Assembly (NCBI RefSeq): GCF_900188225.1
Contig: NZ_FZOC01000012.1
Coordinates: forward strand, 1-42,191
Source: Humidesulfovibrio mexicanus
Lineage (GTDB): Bacteria > Desulfobacterota > Desulfovibrionia > Desulfovibrionales > Desulfovibrionaceae
Length of the DNA stretch: 42,191 bases
Direction: 5' to 3'
Shown: positions 14,167 to 21,447 of the stretch, piece after piece
Layout: each line of letters begins with the position of its first letter
How positions within the stretch are numbered: position 1 is the first letter of the stretch
Notes under the pieces: model-generated
The model's input: the letters and a program-made list of their open reading frames with translations, nothing else
What the model was told of the DNA's origin: nothing
Databases searched by the model: none
Translations under genes and position numbers: made by a program

Positions 14167-16314
14167 CTAGGCTTGGGGTTGGGGTTCGCCCGTGTGGGCC
14201 TTCGCGCCGGTTGCGGATCCCCCGGAAAGGGCCGCATAGCCGAGAATGCCCAGTGTGCAGGCGTTGTGCAGAATTGCGGAGGTGACGGGAGAAAGCCTGC
14301 CCGCGGCGGCCAGCAGCATGACGGCGGAGTTCACCCCAACAGCCGTACGGAAGCTGTTGGTGAGCACGCGACGGGTGCGGGCGGCGATGTCCCGGGCGGT
14401 GACCAGGGCCAGGAGGTTGTCCTCCAGCAGCACGACCTGGGCGCTTTCGCGGGCCAGGTCCGCCCCGCCGGGCATACACACCCCAACATCGGCGGTAAGC
14501 AGGGCTGGCGCGTCGTTGACGCCATCACCAGCGAAGGCCAGTTTGCGGCCTTGGCTTTGCAACTCGCGCACGATGTCGGCCTTGTCCTCGGGCTTGAGCT
14601 CCCAGCGGATCTCGTCCACGTCAAAGCCCTTGAGCACGGCCAGGGCGGTTTCCCGGTGGTCGCCGGTGAGCACCACGATGCGCGTGATGCCGCGTGCGCG
14701 CAGCTTTTGCAGGGCCTCGGCCGCTTCCGGACGGGGTTCGTCGCGCAGGGCGATGAGCCCGGCCAGCCTGCCCGCCCTGGCCACGCACAGGAGGCTCTTG
14801 CCCTCGCCGCGCAGCAGCTTTCCGGGCGTGTCCGCGGCGGCGCAGTCCACGCCTTCATCGTCCTCCAGGAAGTGGCGGCTGCCCACAAGCACGCGGTCGC
14901 CGTCCACGAAGGCCGAAACCCCGTGGGCCACGATGAAGTCCACCTGGCTGATGGGCGGCAGCGCAAGGCCCCTTGCCTTGGCCTCGGCCACAACGGCGCG
15001 GGCAACCGGGTGGGAGTAGTGCTCCTCGGCCCCGGCGGCCAGGGCCAGCAGCTCCGGCCCGGTCAGCGCCGGGTCCAGGGGCAGCACGTCGGTGACGCGC
15101 AAATCCCCGCGCGTCAGTGTGCCGGTCTTGTCGAAGACCAGGGTGTCGATGGCGGCCAGGTTGTCCAGGGCCTGCCCGCCCTTCAGCAGCACGCCCCGGT
15201 GCCCGGCGGCGTGCATTCCGCTTTTTACGGCCACGGGCGCGGCCAGCTTGAGGGCGCAGGAGTAGTCCACGGTAAGCACGGCCGAGGCCCGGCGCACATC
15301 GCGCGTGAGCACGAAGAGCCCAAGGCCCAGGGCCAGGGTCACGGGAACCAGGCGGTCGGCCAGCTCGTCGGAGTGCTTCTGCGAGGCGGATTTGCTGCGC
15401 AGGGAGTTCTGCAGAAAGCGGCGGGTGCGGGCCATGCTTGTTTCCGAGCCCACGGTGCTGGCCGCGATCTTGAGGCGTCCGTCCTCCACCAGGGAGCCGG
15501 AGAGCACCTCGGTCCCAAGCTCCGCGTGCACGGGCAGGCTTTCCCCGGTGATGGAGCTGCGGTTCACCGCGGCCTCGCCGTCCACCACCACGCCGTCCAC
15601 GGGGATCAGCTCGCCCGCGCCGCAGATGATCACATCCCCGATGCGCAGGTCCGCGAAGCTGATGCGCTCTTCGTGCGCATCGCGCTCCACCCACACGGAC
15701 TCCACCTGTGGCCGCAGCAGGTCTTTCAGAAGCTGGTCGGACTTCTGCGTGGTCCATTGTTCCAGCCAGTTCCCCAGGCCCAGCATGGCCACGATGGCGC
15801 TGGCGGTGAAGGTGTCGCCGCGCAAGAGCGATGCGCCCACGGCCGCCGCGTCCAGCACCTCCACCTTCACGCCCTCGGAGAGCAGCGTGCCCATTCCCTG
15901 GGCGATGGTGGGCAGCCCCAAGGCCAAGCCCAGGGGCGCGGCCACGCTGCTTGGCAAGAACGGCGTGGCCGCCGCCGCCAGCCCCTGGCCCACCACCGTG
16001 GGCAGGGCCAGGGGCCGCGCGCGGCCATGTCCGGGCAGGAAGGCCTCCCCGGGGATGTCCTCCACCATGGCCAGCACGCGGGCGCGCACCGCTTCGCCCC
16101 CGTCGTGGCGCACCGTCACGCAGGAGGCGGCCGGGTTCACCCGTGCGTTGACCACGCCGGGAACCGCCTCCAACATGCCCTCCAGGAATCCGGTGTCCAG
16201 CGAGGGATCGGACAAGGCCGAGGTGCGCAGCCGCAGGCGTTTCGGGGTCTCGTGGACCACCTGCACCCGCCTGCGCCGCCCCGCGGGGGAGGCTACTGTG
16301 CGGTATCCGGACAT
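14167..16314 (-). CDS. P1B-type ATPase with YSC motif (FezB-like candidate)
   Basis: 715 residues. The ATG at 16314 (MSGYRTVAS) is chosen because it opens just inside the upstream gene behind AAAGGCGG; the frame itself extends to 16509. An HMA_2-like domain lies at about 18-85 (VVHETPKRLRLRTSALSD). The P-type core has ITGES, DYSCALKLAAP with C353, D395 in DKTGT and GDGVNDAP. The transport-site motif is S-C in place of CPC. From memory this fits the P1B-6 class, to which the ferrosome protein FezB belongs, and it is the best FezB candidate of the three ATPases here. The predicted role is ATP-driven metal (probably Fe) movement across the inner or a vesicle membrane. It overlaps the upstream small membrane gene by 22 bases. 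Confidence 0.9.
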   Translation of the reverse strand: MSGYRTVASPAGRRRRVQVVHETPKRLRLRTSALSDPSLDTGFLEGMLEAVPGVVNARVNPAASCVTVRHDGGEAVRARVLAMVEDIPGEAFLPGHGRARPLALPTVVGQGLAAAATPFLPSSVAAPLGLALGLPTIAQGMGTLLSEGVKVEVLDAAAVGASLLRGDTFTASAIVAMLGLGNWLEQWTTQKSDQLLKDLLRPQVESVWVERDAHEERISFADLRIGDVIICGAGELIPVDGVVVDGEAAVNRSSITGESLPVHAELGTEVLSGSLVEDGRLKIAASTVGSETSMARTRRFLQNSLRSKSASQKHSDELADRLVPVTLALGLGLFVLTRDVRRASAVLTVDYSCALKLAAPVAVKSGMHAAGHRGVLLKGGQALDNLAAIDTLVFDKTGTLTRGDLRVTDVLPLDPALTGPELLALAAGAEEHYSHPVARAVVAEAKARGLALPPISQVDFIVAHGVSAFVDGDRVLVGSRHFLEDDEGVDCAAADTPGKLLRGEGKSLLCVARAGRLAGLIALRDEPRPEAAEALQKLRARGITRIVVLTGDHRETALAVLKGFDVDEIRWELKPEDKADIVRELQSQGRKLAFAGDGVNDAPALLTADVGVCMPGGADLARESAQVVLLEDNLLALVTARDIAARTRRVLTNSFRTAVGVNSAVMLLAAAGRLSPVTSAILHNACTLGILGYAALSGGSATGAKAHTGEPQPQA

Positions 16315-16595
16315 TTCGCCGCCTTTTTGCTTGTGTAGAGGCTGTTGTGCCACAGGCTGAAGCCGATAAGCGCCACGCCGCTTGCCAGGTGCAGCGAGCG
16401 CGACAGCCCGCGCCTGCGCACCCCGGTCATGGCCGTGACGGTGAGCACGGCCATGCTGATCGTCATGGCGTCTTTGGCCAGCTTGCGCTGTTGGGCCATG
16501 CTCAGGCACGGTCCGGCCGCCTTGGCGGGAGGCTTGCCGCCCCCCCCGGCTGTGGCGGCGGCCTTGACGACGGCCGACTTTTTGCGCTCGGCCAC
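16293..16595 (-). CDS. Small two-helix membrane protein
   Basis: 100 residues from a GTG at 16595 with GGAGGGC upstream, beginning two bases after the stop of the preceding gene. An Ala/Lys-rich cytosolic head of about 45 residues is followed by two membrane helices (about 44-60 and 70-84). The second reads LHLASGVALIGFSLWHN, with a His at each end that could ligate haem or metal. Its 3' end overlaps the FezB-like ATPase, so the two are probably coupled in translation. I know no family for it with certainty. Helical-hairpin accessory subunits next to P-type ATPases are a reasonable comparison. Confidence 0.72.
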   Translation of the reverse strand: MAERKKSAVVKAAATAGGGGKPPAKAAGPCLSMAQQRKLAKDAMTISMAVLTVTAMTGVRRRGLSRSLHLASGVALIGFSLWHNSLYTSKKAAKCPDTAQ

Positions 16596-16597
16596 GG

Positions 16598-17014
16598 CTA
16601 GCCCTCCCGGCTCAGTTCCGCCTTCACGTCCTCTATCTGTTCCTTGACTTCCTCGATGCCGCCCTGCACCGCGGCCCACACGCGCACCGCGCCGCCCACA
16701 AGCGCCTTCTGCACGGTGGGGTTGGTCAGCACCAGCGCCACGCCCGCGCCGAGGAGCAGGCCTTTCAGGTAGGCGGGCTGCGTGACGTTGAACCAGGAGG
16801 CCAGGCCCGTGCCCGGGGCGTCGGCCTGGACGCGCGAGGCGTCGGCCTGCTGGATGTGCTGCTGCAACGGGTACTGCTGCGCGTACTGGGGCTGCGCAAA
16901 GGCCGGATCGTACTGGGCCTGGGCATAGGCCTGCTGGGCGTACTGGGGCTGTTGGGCGTACTGGTATCCGGCCGCTCCGGAAGGAGGATAGGAACCGTAG
17001 GTCTGGTCGCTCAT
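16598..17014 (-). CDS. Tyr/Gln-rich low-complexity membrane protein
   Basis: 138 residues, strong AAGGAGA site before the ATG. Residues 1-65 are a prion-like low-complexity domain of repeated QPQYAQQ, AYAQAQYD and similar units. Residues 77-112 form a membrane or amphipathic segment (YLKGLLLGAGVALVLTNPTV, then KALVGGAVRVWAAV). The C-terminus is an acidic/basic amphipathic helix (EEVKEQIEDVKAEL). The KGxxxGA...LTNxxVxxAL pattern is shared with the larger protein at 17548-18330 and resembles DUF5132-type sequences. Such domains can self-assemble, so a scaffold at an iron-compartment membrane is a hypothesis. Confidence 0.8.
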   Translation of the reverse strand: MSDQTYGSYPPSGAAGYQYAQQPQYAQQAYAQAQYDPAFAQPQYAQQYPLQQHIQQADASRVQADAPGTGLASWFNVTQPAYLKGLLLGAGVALVLTNPTVQKALVGGAVRVWAAVQGGIEEVKEQIEDVKAELSREG

Positions 17015-17041
17015 GTGGGGTCTCCTTTTGCGCCTGCGGAA

Positions 17042-17545
17042 TTATTCGGTGATGAAGGCTTCAGCCTTGGGCGCGGCCTTGGGCTTGGCGGCCTTGGGCG
17101 CGGCCTTGGGCTTGGCGGCCTTGCGGACGGGCTTCGCCGCAGGCCTGGCGGCCGGATTGGACACGGCGGGAACGGCGGCTTTGGCAGCCGGGGTCGAAGC
17201 GGCCAGGGGCGCCGCAGGGGCCTTGCCGGTTTTCGCCAACACGCCGTCGATGACGGAATCGAGCAGGTACTTGGTGCCGACGGCCACGGTGGCAATGCCC
17301 GCCAGGCCGACCACGCCGCCCACGCGCAGGGCGGCCATGGCGGCCACGCCCACGCCGGAGGCGACGCCAGTCGTTCCGGCCTCGCGCAGGGAGCGCAGGG
17401 CGGCCTGGCTGGCGCTCATCTCGCCATTCTTGACCTTGCGGACGTTGGCCGCTGCCGCGGCGACGCCGCCAACCACGGCGCCGAAGAGCATGGCTCCGGC
17501 GGTTGCGGGGGAAACGGCGCGGGCTGTTTTGTTGTCATGGGACAT
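17042..17545 (-). CDS. MamC/Mms13-like membrane protein with Lys/Ala/Pro tail
   Basis: 167 residues with GAGGAGG before the ATG. Two Gly/Ala-rich membrane helices (about 13-34 and 60-95) are joined by a basic loop ANVRKVKNGEMSASQAAL. The pattern GAVVGGVAAAAANVRKVK, then GLAGIATVAVGTKYLLDS closely follows, from memory, the magnetosome protein MamC (GALVGGAAALAKNVRLLK, later VAAKYAWD), in which the inter-helix loop contacts the mineral. A basic Pro/Ala/Lys tail (about 110-163, KAAKPKAAPKAAKPKAAPKA) is not part of MamC. No other magnetosome genes are visible, so a related role at another iron-rich compartment is more likely than magnetite formation. Confidence in the gene is high, in the homology moderate. 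Confidence 0.78.
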   Translation of the reverse strand: MSHDNKTARAVSPATAGAMLFGAVVGGVAAAAANVRKVKNGEMSASQAALRSLREAGTTGVASGVGVAAMAALRVGGVVGLAGIATVAVGTKYLLDSVIDGVLAKTGKAPAAPLAASTPAAKAAVPAVSNPAARPAAKPVRKAAKPKAAPKAAKPKAAPKAEAFITE

Positions 17546-17547
17546 GG

Positions 17548-18330
17548 CTAGGCCTCCTCGGTTTCGGGCGCGGCCGCGCCGGTTTCGTCAGCGGCCTTCT
17601 GGCCGAACATGGAGCCGACGACGCCCGCGAGGGCGTCCTTCACCGCGCCGTTGGTCAAAAGCAGCACGGCGGCAGCGCCGACGATGGCGCCCTTCCAGAA
17701 GTCCCCGCCGGAGGCCTGCAGGAAGCTCATGATGCGGCCGGGATCGGCGTCGCCCTTGAGCACGTCCTGCACCATGCCGTACATCTGGCCCATGTCCGGG
17801 CCGTTCTGCTGGCCGAACTGGTTCTTGTCGTGCAGCCGGTCCTCGGCGGATTTGGCGTCGTGGCCGCTTGCGCCGGAGGACTGGCCCATGGCGCCGCCCT
17901 GCTGGCCCATGAACTGGCCCTGAGGCTGGGAGCCCGCAAACTGGGGCTGATACTGCGGCTGGCCCATGAAGCCGCCCATGGGCGCGCCGTACTGCGACTG
18001 GCCCATGAAACCCTGCGCGGGCTGTTGCATGGGCTGCTGTGGCTGCTGTCCCATGGCGCCGTACTGGGGCTGGTATTGTGGCTGGCCATAGCCCTGCGGG
18101 GCCTGCATGGGCTGCTGATACGGCTGGCCCATGAAGCCGCCCATGGGCGCGCCGTATTGCGGCTGGCCCATGTACTGGGGCTGGAACTGGTGCTGGGGCT
18201 GCACGCCAGCGGGGCTGGCGGGCTGGCCCATGTACTGCTGCTGGCCCATCTGGCCCATTTGCCCCATTTGTCCCATGGCACCGTCCGCGCCCATGGCCTG
18301 GGCTTCGCCCTTCTGTTCGTCCTTGCTCAT
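17548..18330 (-). CDS. Gln/Gly/Met-rich low-complexity protein with C-terminal membrane segment
   Basis: 260 residues. GGAGGAG precedes the ATG at 18330, although the frame is open far upstream. Residues 1-165 are dominated by Gln, Gly, Met, Pro and Tyr, with GQMGQMGQMGQ and two copies of QYGAPMGGFMGQP. Charged residues are nearly absent until about 165. The last 80 residues contain a short helical part (MVQDVLKGDADPGRIMSFLQ), a membrane segment (FWKGAIVGAAAVLLLTNGAV) and an acidic end. The segment matches the one in the 16598 protein. Met-rich runs could bind soft metals, but a condensate or coat function is equally possible. There is no known family for the N-terminal part. The gene sits inside the ten-gene run between the HMA_2 and MamC-like genes. 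Confidence 0.82.
   Translation of the reverse strand: MSKDEQKGEAQAMGADGAMGQMGQMGQMGQQQYMGQPASPAGVQPQHQFQPQYMGQPQYGAPMGGFMGQPYQQPMQAPQGYGQPQYQPQYGAMGQQPQQPMQQPAQGFMGQSQYGAPMGGFMGQPQYQPQFAGSQPQGQFMGQQGGAMGQSSGASGHDAKSAEDRLHDKNQFGQQNGPDMGQMYGMVQDVLKGDADPGRIMSFLQASGGDFWKGAIVGAAAVLLLTNGAVKDALAGVVGSMFGQKAADETGAAAPETEEA
17959..18172 (-). repeat. Pair of 49-bp direct repeats inside the low-complexity gene
   Basis: 17959-18007 and 18124-18172 differ at only two bases by eye and encode QYGAPMGGFMGQP twice. The near identity at DNA level points to recent duplication of the low-complexity unit. Confidence 0.8.
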
Positions 18331-18371
18331 GTTCTCCTCCTGTGTGCAGTGGTGATTCCGAAATGTTCGCC

Positions 18372-18695
18372 TCAACGCGCGGCCTGGGCCGCCAGCGCCG
18401 TGAACTCCTCCACCAGGGCGGCCAGCCTCGGCCGGTCGCCGGTTGTGAGCGCCTCGTCCAGCTTGTCCGGGGGGATGACCACGGGGTCGTATTCGATGAC
18501 CACCGAGCGGGCTGCGGCGTTCAGCCTCATGCCCCGAAAGCCGGGCACGCCGCGGCCGTCGCCGCTGGCGGCCAAAAGTGCCTTGGCCTCGGGCCGGGCC
18601 AGCAGGGCCAGGCTGAAACGGATGCGGATGCGGCCGGGCACGTGGTGGGCCACGGTCAGGCAGTCGCGCAGGGCGATGATGTCGCCGATGTTCAT
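18372..18695 (-). CDS. Free-standing HMA_2-domain protein
   Basis: 107 residues. AAGGAG precedes the ATG, which overlaps the stop of the CPC-type ATPase (ATGA). The whole protein is one HMA_2-like ferredoxin-type fold with VAHHVPGRIRIRFSLALLA and GVPGFRGMRLNAAARSVVIEYDP. It has no CxxC, so it is not a classical copper chaperone. The same domain heads each of the three ATPases here, so a soluble partner that docks on them is likely. Ferrosome operons, as I recall, include a small HMA-domain protein. Confidence 0.85.
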   Translation of the reverse strand: MNIGDIIALRDCLTVAHHVPGRIRIRFSLALLARPEAKALLAASGDGRGVPGFRGMRLNAAARSVVIEYDPVVIPPDKLDEALTTGDRPRLAALVEEFTALAAQAAR

Positions 18696-20953
18696 GCGTT
18701 CTCCTTGTTGGCTTCGCTTTGCGGCGGCAGGGCAGGGGGCGTGTGCTGGAAGCGCAGCAGGCGCGCGGAATTGGCCAGCACGCCGGCTGTGTGGATGATG
18801 TGCAGCATTCCGGCCGCCACGGGCGAAAGCAGCCCCAGGGCCCCCATGGCCGCGCCGCCGATGTTGGTGCTGGTGGCAAGCATGAAGTTCTGCCGCGCCA
18901 CGGCCAGGGTCTGGCGCGAAAGCGCCTGCACGTAGTTGAGGCCCGTGAGGTCGTCGCCCACGAGCGCGATGTCCGCCGCTTCGATGGCGGCCTCGCTGCC
19001 GCCAACGCCCACGGCCACGCCCACGTCGGCCTCTGCGAGGGCCAGGGCGTCGTTGATGCCGTCGCCCACCATGAGTACGCGCGCGCCGTTCGCCCGCATG
19101 TCGCGCACGATGGCCGCCTTGTCCTCGGGCAGCAGGCCCGCGTGCACGCCGTCGATGCCGAGCCGCGCGGCCAGGGCCTGGGCCGCTCCGGCCTCGTCAC
19201 CGGTGACGATCTCCACCCTGGCGGCGCCGCCTTTGCGCAGGCCGTGGAGCACGGCTTCGCTTTCGGGGCGGATGGTGTTGTCGAAGGCGAAGAGGCCGAT
19301 GACCTCACCATCCCTGGCCATGGTCAGCACGGTGAGGCCACGGGCGCGCCAGCTTTGGGCCCTGGCCGCGCTTTGGCCCAGGTTCACGCCATGGCGTTCC
19401 ATGAGCCTGCGGTTGCCCAGCAGCAGTTCGTTCTCGCCCACCTCGGCCCGCATTCCCATGCCCATGAAGTACTGGCACACGTGGTGCGGCGTGGCGGAAA
19501 CCCCGCGCCTTTCGGCCTCGGCCTTCACGGCCTGGGCCAGAGGATGGTGGTTGTGCGCCTCCACCGAGACGGCCAGATGCAGCAGTTCGTCCTCGTCCAC
19601 CCCGGCCAGGGGGAGAATGCGACAGAGCTCGGGCTGCATGGTGGTCAGGGTGCCGGTCTTGTCGAAGCACAGGGTGTCGAGTTTGCCGACTTCTTCCAGG
19701 TAGCGGCCGCCCTTGATGAGGATGCCGCGCGAGGCGGCGGCGCTCATGGCGGCGCTGACGGCGGTGCTGGCCGCCAGCACCGTGGCGCAGGGGCAGGCCA
19801 TGACCAGCATCACCGTGAAGGCCCGCCACAGGCTGCCGGTCAACAGCAGGGTGCCGCCCGTGGCCCAGAAGCCGATGCGCACCATGCGTTGGGCCAGCTG
19901 GTCGGCCACGCCCTCTATGGGCGCGCGGTTTTCGATGGCGTCCTCCACCTGACGGAGCACCCGGGCCAGGTAGGTGCGGTCGCCCACCTCGTGGGCGCGC
20001 ACGTTGACCACGCCCTCGCGCACGAAGGTTCCCGCAAGCACCCGGTCGCCTGCGGCCTTGAGCACGCTGTCGGCCCGGCCGGTGATGGGCGACTCGTCCA
20101 GCAGGGCCTGCCCGTGGACGATGACCCCGTCCACGCAGACCTTTTCGCCCGTGTGCAGCACCACCACGTCGCCGGGGACCAGGGAGTCCACCTCGGCCTC
20201 CACCTCCACCCCCTCCACCAGGATGAAGGTGTGGTGCGCGCTTTGCCGCAGAATGCCCGCTATGGAGCGCCGGGAGCGTTCCGTTACCCAGGCCGAGAGC
20301 AGGTCCGCGCCGGACTGCACCCAGAGGATTTCCATGGCGGTGAGGGCCTCTCCTGCGGCCACGGCGGCCACCACGCCCGCGCCCAGGAAACTTTCCAGGG
20401 TGACCTTGCGGCGGCGTAACTGCCGGGCGGCCTTGCGCAAAAGGGGCAGGCTCGCGGCCAGGGCGGCCAGGCCCAGCGGGCTGAACAGGCTGGCGCTTGT
20501 GGCCACGCCAAGCACGGTCGAGCGGAAGAACACCACGCCCATTACCGCGCTGCTGGCCACAAAGCGCCGCAGCGCGGGGCGCACGGGGTCGCAGCCTTTT
20601 TTCGTGGCGGCGCAGGCGCAGGCCGGGGTGTCGCAGGCCCCGCAGGATGCCCCCGCAGCGGCCGGAGCGCACAGGGGGGTGCGGCACAGGGGCTGGCCGG
20701 GCAGGGGGCGGGTCTGGCGCGGCAGGCAGGCCAGGGCCTCGGCCAGCAGCGCCTGCGCCGGAAGCAGCTCGGCATCGTGCAGGACCACGAGGCTGCCGCA
20801 GGCCAGGTTCAGGCGCAGGCCGTGCATTCCGGCCAGGCCGTTCAGCCGTCCGGAAAGCAGCTCGCCCAGGCCGGGATTGCGTTTGAGGGCCGGGCCGCCC
20901 AAACGGGTGCGACCGGGCAGCGTGTGCAGGATGGTAAGCGGATGTTTTGCCAT
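18692..20953 (-). CDS. P1B-type ATPase with CPC motif and Cys-rich linker
   Basis: 753 residues, first gene of the ten-gene run. The N-terminus is an HMA_2 domain (ILHTLPGRTRLGG, about 8-75). A linker at about 102-131 holds nine Cys (LCRTPLCAP, CGACDTPACAC, KKGC). Membrane helices follow, then the actuator loop with ITGR in place of TGES, transport-site ACPCATVLAAS with C387 and C389, D431 in FDKTGT and GDGINDALAL. The CPC site is typical of soft-metal pumps, while the ITGR change at the Glu used for dephosphorylation in P-type ATPases is odd and could slow or abolish turnover. The start lacks a strong ribosome site. It lies 98 bases behind siaC on the same strand, so it may be co-transcribed with it. 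Confidence 0.9.
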   Translation of the reverse strand: MAKHPLTILHTLPGRTRLGGPALKRNPGLGELLSGRLNGLAGMHGLRLNLACGSLVVLHDAELLPAQALLAEALACLPRQTRPLPGQPLCRTPLCAPAAAGASCGACDTPACACAATKKGCDPVRPALRRFVASSAVMGVVFFRSTVLGVATSASLFSPLGLAALAASLPLLRKAARQLRRRKVTLESFLGAGVVAAVAAGEALTAMEILWVQSGADLLSAWVTERSRRSIAGILRQSAHHTFILVEGVEVEAEVDSLVPGDVVVLHTGEKVCVDGVIVHGQALLDESPITGRADSVLKAAGDRVLAGTFVREGVVNVRAHEVGDRTYLARVLRQVEDAIENRAPIEGVADQLAQRMVRIGFWATGGTLLLTGSLWRAFTVMLVMACPCATVLAASTAVSAAMSAAASRGILIKGGRYLEEVGKLDTLCFDKTGTLTTMQPELCRILPLAGVDEDELLHLAVSVEAHNHHPLAQAVKAEAERRGVSATPHHVCQYFMGMGMRAEVGENELLLGNRRLMERHGVNLGQSAARAQSWRARGLTVLTMARDGEVIGLFAFDNTIRPESEAVLHGLRKGGAARVEIVTGDEAGAAQALAARLGIDGVHAGLLPEDKAAIVRDMRANGARVLMVGDGINDALALAEADVGVAVGVGGSEAAIEAADIALVGDDLTGLNYVQALSRQTLAVARQNFMLATSTNIGGAAMGALGLLSPVAAGMLHIIHTAGVLANSARLLRFQHTPPALPPQSEANKENA

Positions 20954-21051
20954 TGTTCTACATTACCTTATTGAAGGATGTCTGCAATGTGTGGTGTTGA
21001 CTGTCGTTCTCCATCGTGAAGGCCGATTTCGTTTTCATTGGCGTCTCAACG

Positions 21052-21432
21052 TCATAGGGGAACCAGGTTGAAGCGCAGCCCGCTCAGGTCCTGCATGAAT
21101 TCCTCGCCGCATTCCTGGGCCATCTCGTTTTGGGCATGGTAGCGCCAGTTCACCTCGACGGACCGGCCATTGGCGGCTTCCTGGTCCAGCATGTCGAAGA
21201 GGTCCATGAAGGTCTTGGAGGTGGAGCTGTTGAAGTAGCCGACCTCCATGTCCAGGGTCAGGCGCTGCGCCCGCTGCTCCCGGAGGTACTCCTCCAGCCA
21301 GGCCAGCGCAGGGCCGTAAAAGCGCTGGCAGTTTTCCGGGTACGACTCGCCGTGGATGGCAAGGCGTCCGGTATCGGGGTCGAAATCGATGCGTGGCGAG
21401 GACTTCGTGCCCTCTATGGTGAGGCGTGTCAT
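21052..21432 (-). CDS. siaC: SiaC-family regulatory phosphoprotein (DUF1987)
   Basis: 126 residues. SiaC-type proteins are switch partners: phosphorylated by a SiaB kinase, dephosphorylated by a SiaA phosphatase, and in the free form stimulating a diguanylate cyclase. The family signatures are SSPRIDFDPDTGRLAIHGES and PENCQRFYGPALAWLEEYL. The probable phosphorylation site is in GYFNSSTSKTF at about S69-T71. It is the last gene of a four-gene run and lies 15 bases behind siaB. Confidence 0.9.
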   Translation of the reverse strand: MTRLTIEGTKSSPRIDFDPDTGRLAIHGESYPENCQRFYGPALAWLEEYLREQRAQRLTLDMEVGYFNSSTSKTFMDLFDMLDQEAANGRSVEVNWRYHAQNEMAQECGEEFMQDLSGLRFNLVPL

Positions 21433-21447
21433 GCGCGTGCGGACCTC

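Noticed and set aside
13420-16338. 972-codon plus-strand open frame opposite the FeoA-like and ATPase genes
   Set aside because: It is a compositional shadow (Gly/His/Gln-rich, no domains) of well-identified minus-strand genes. The similar frame at 7532-9298 opposite feoB was rejected for the same reason.
17042-17545. A full magnetosome gene cluster
   Set aside because: Only the MamC-like pattern is present. No MamA, MamB/M, MamE, MamK, MamQ or similar proteins can be recognised.
20954-21051. Clear promoter or Fur box for the ten-gene operon
   Set aside because: AT-rich pieces (AATGAAAACGAAAT, TTGCAG) are present but no pair with proper spacing or convincing palindrome could be defended.
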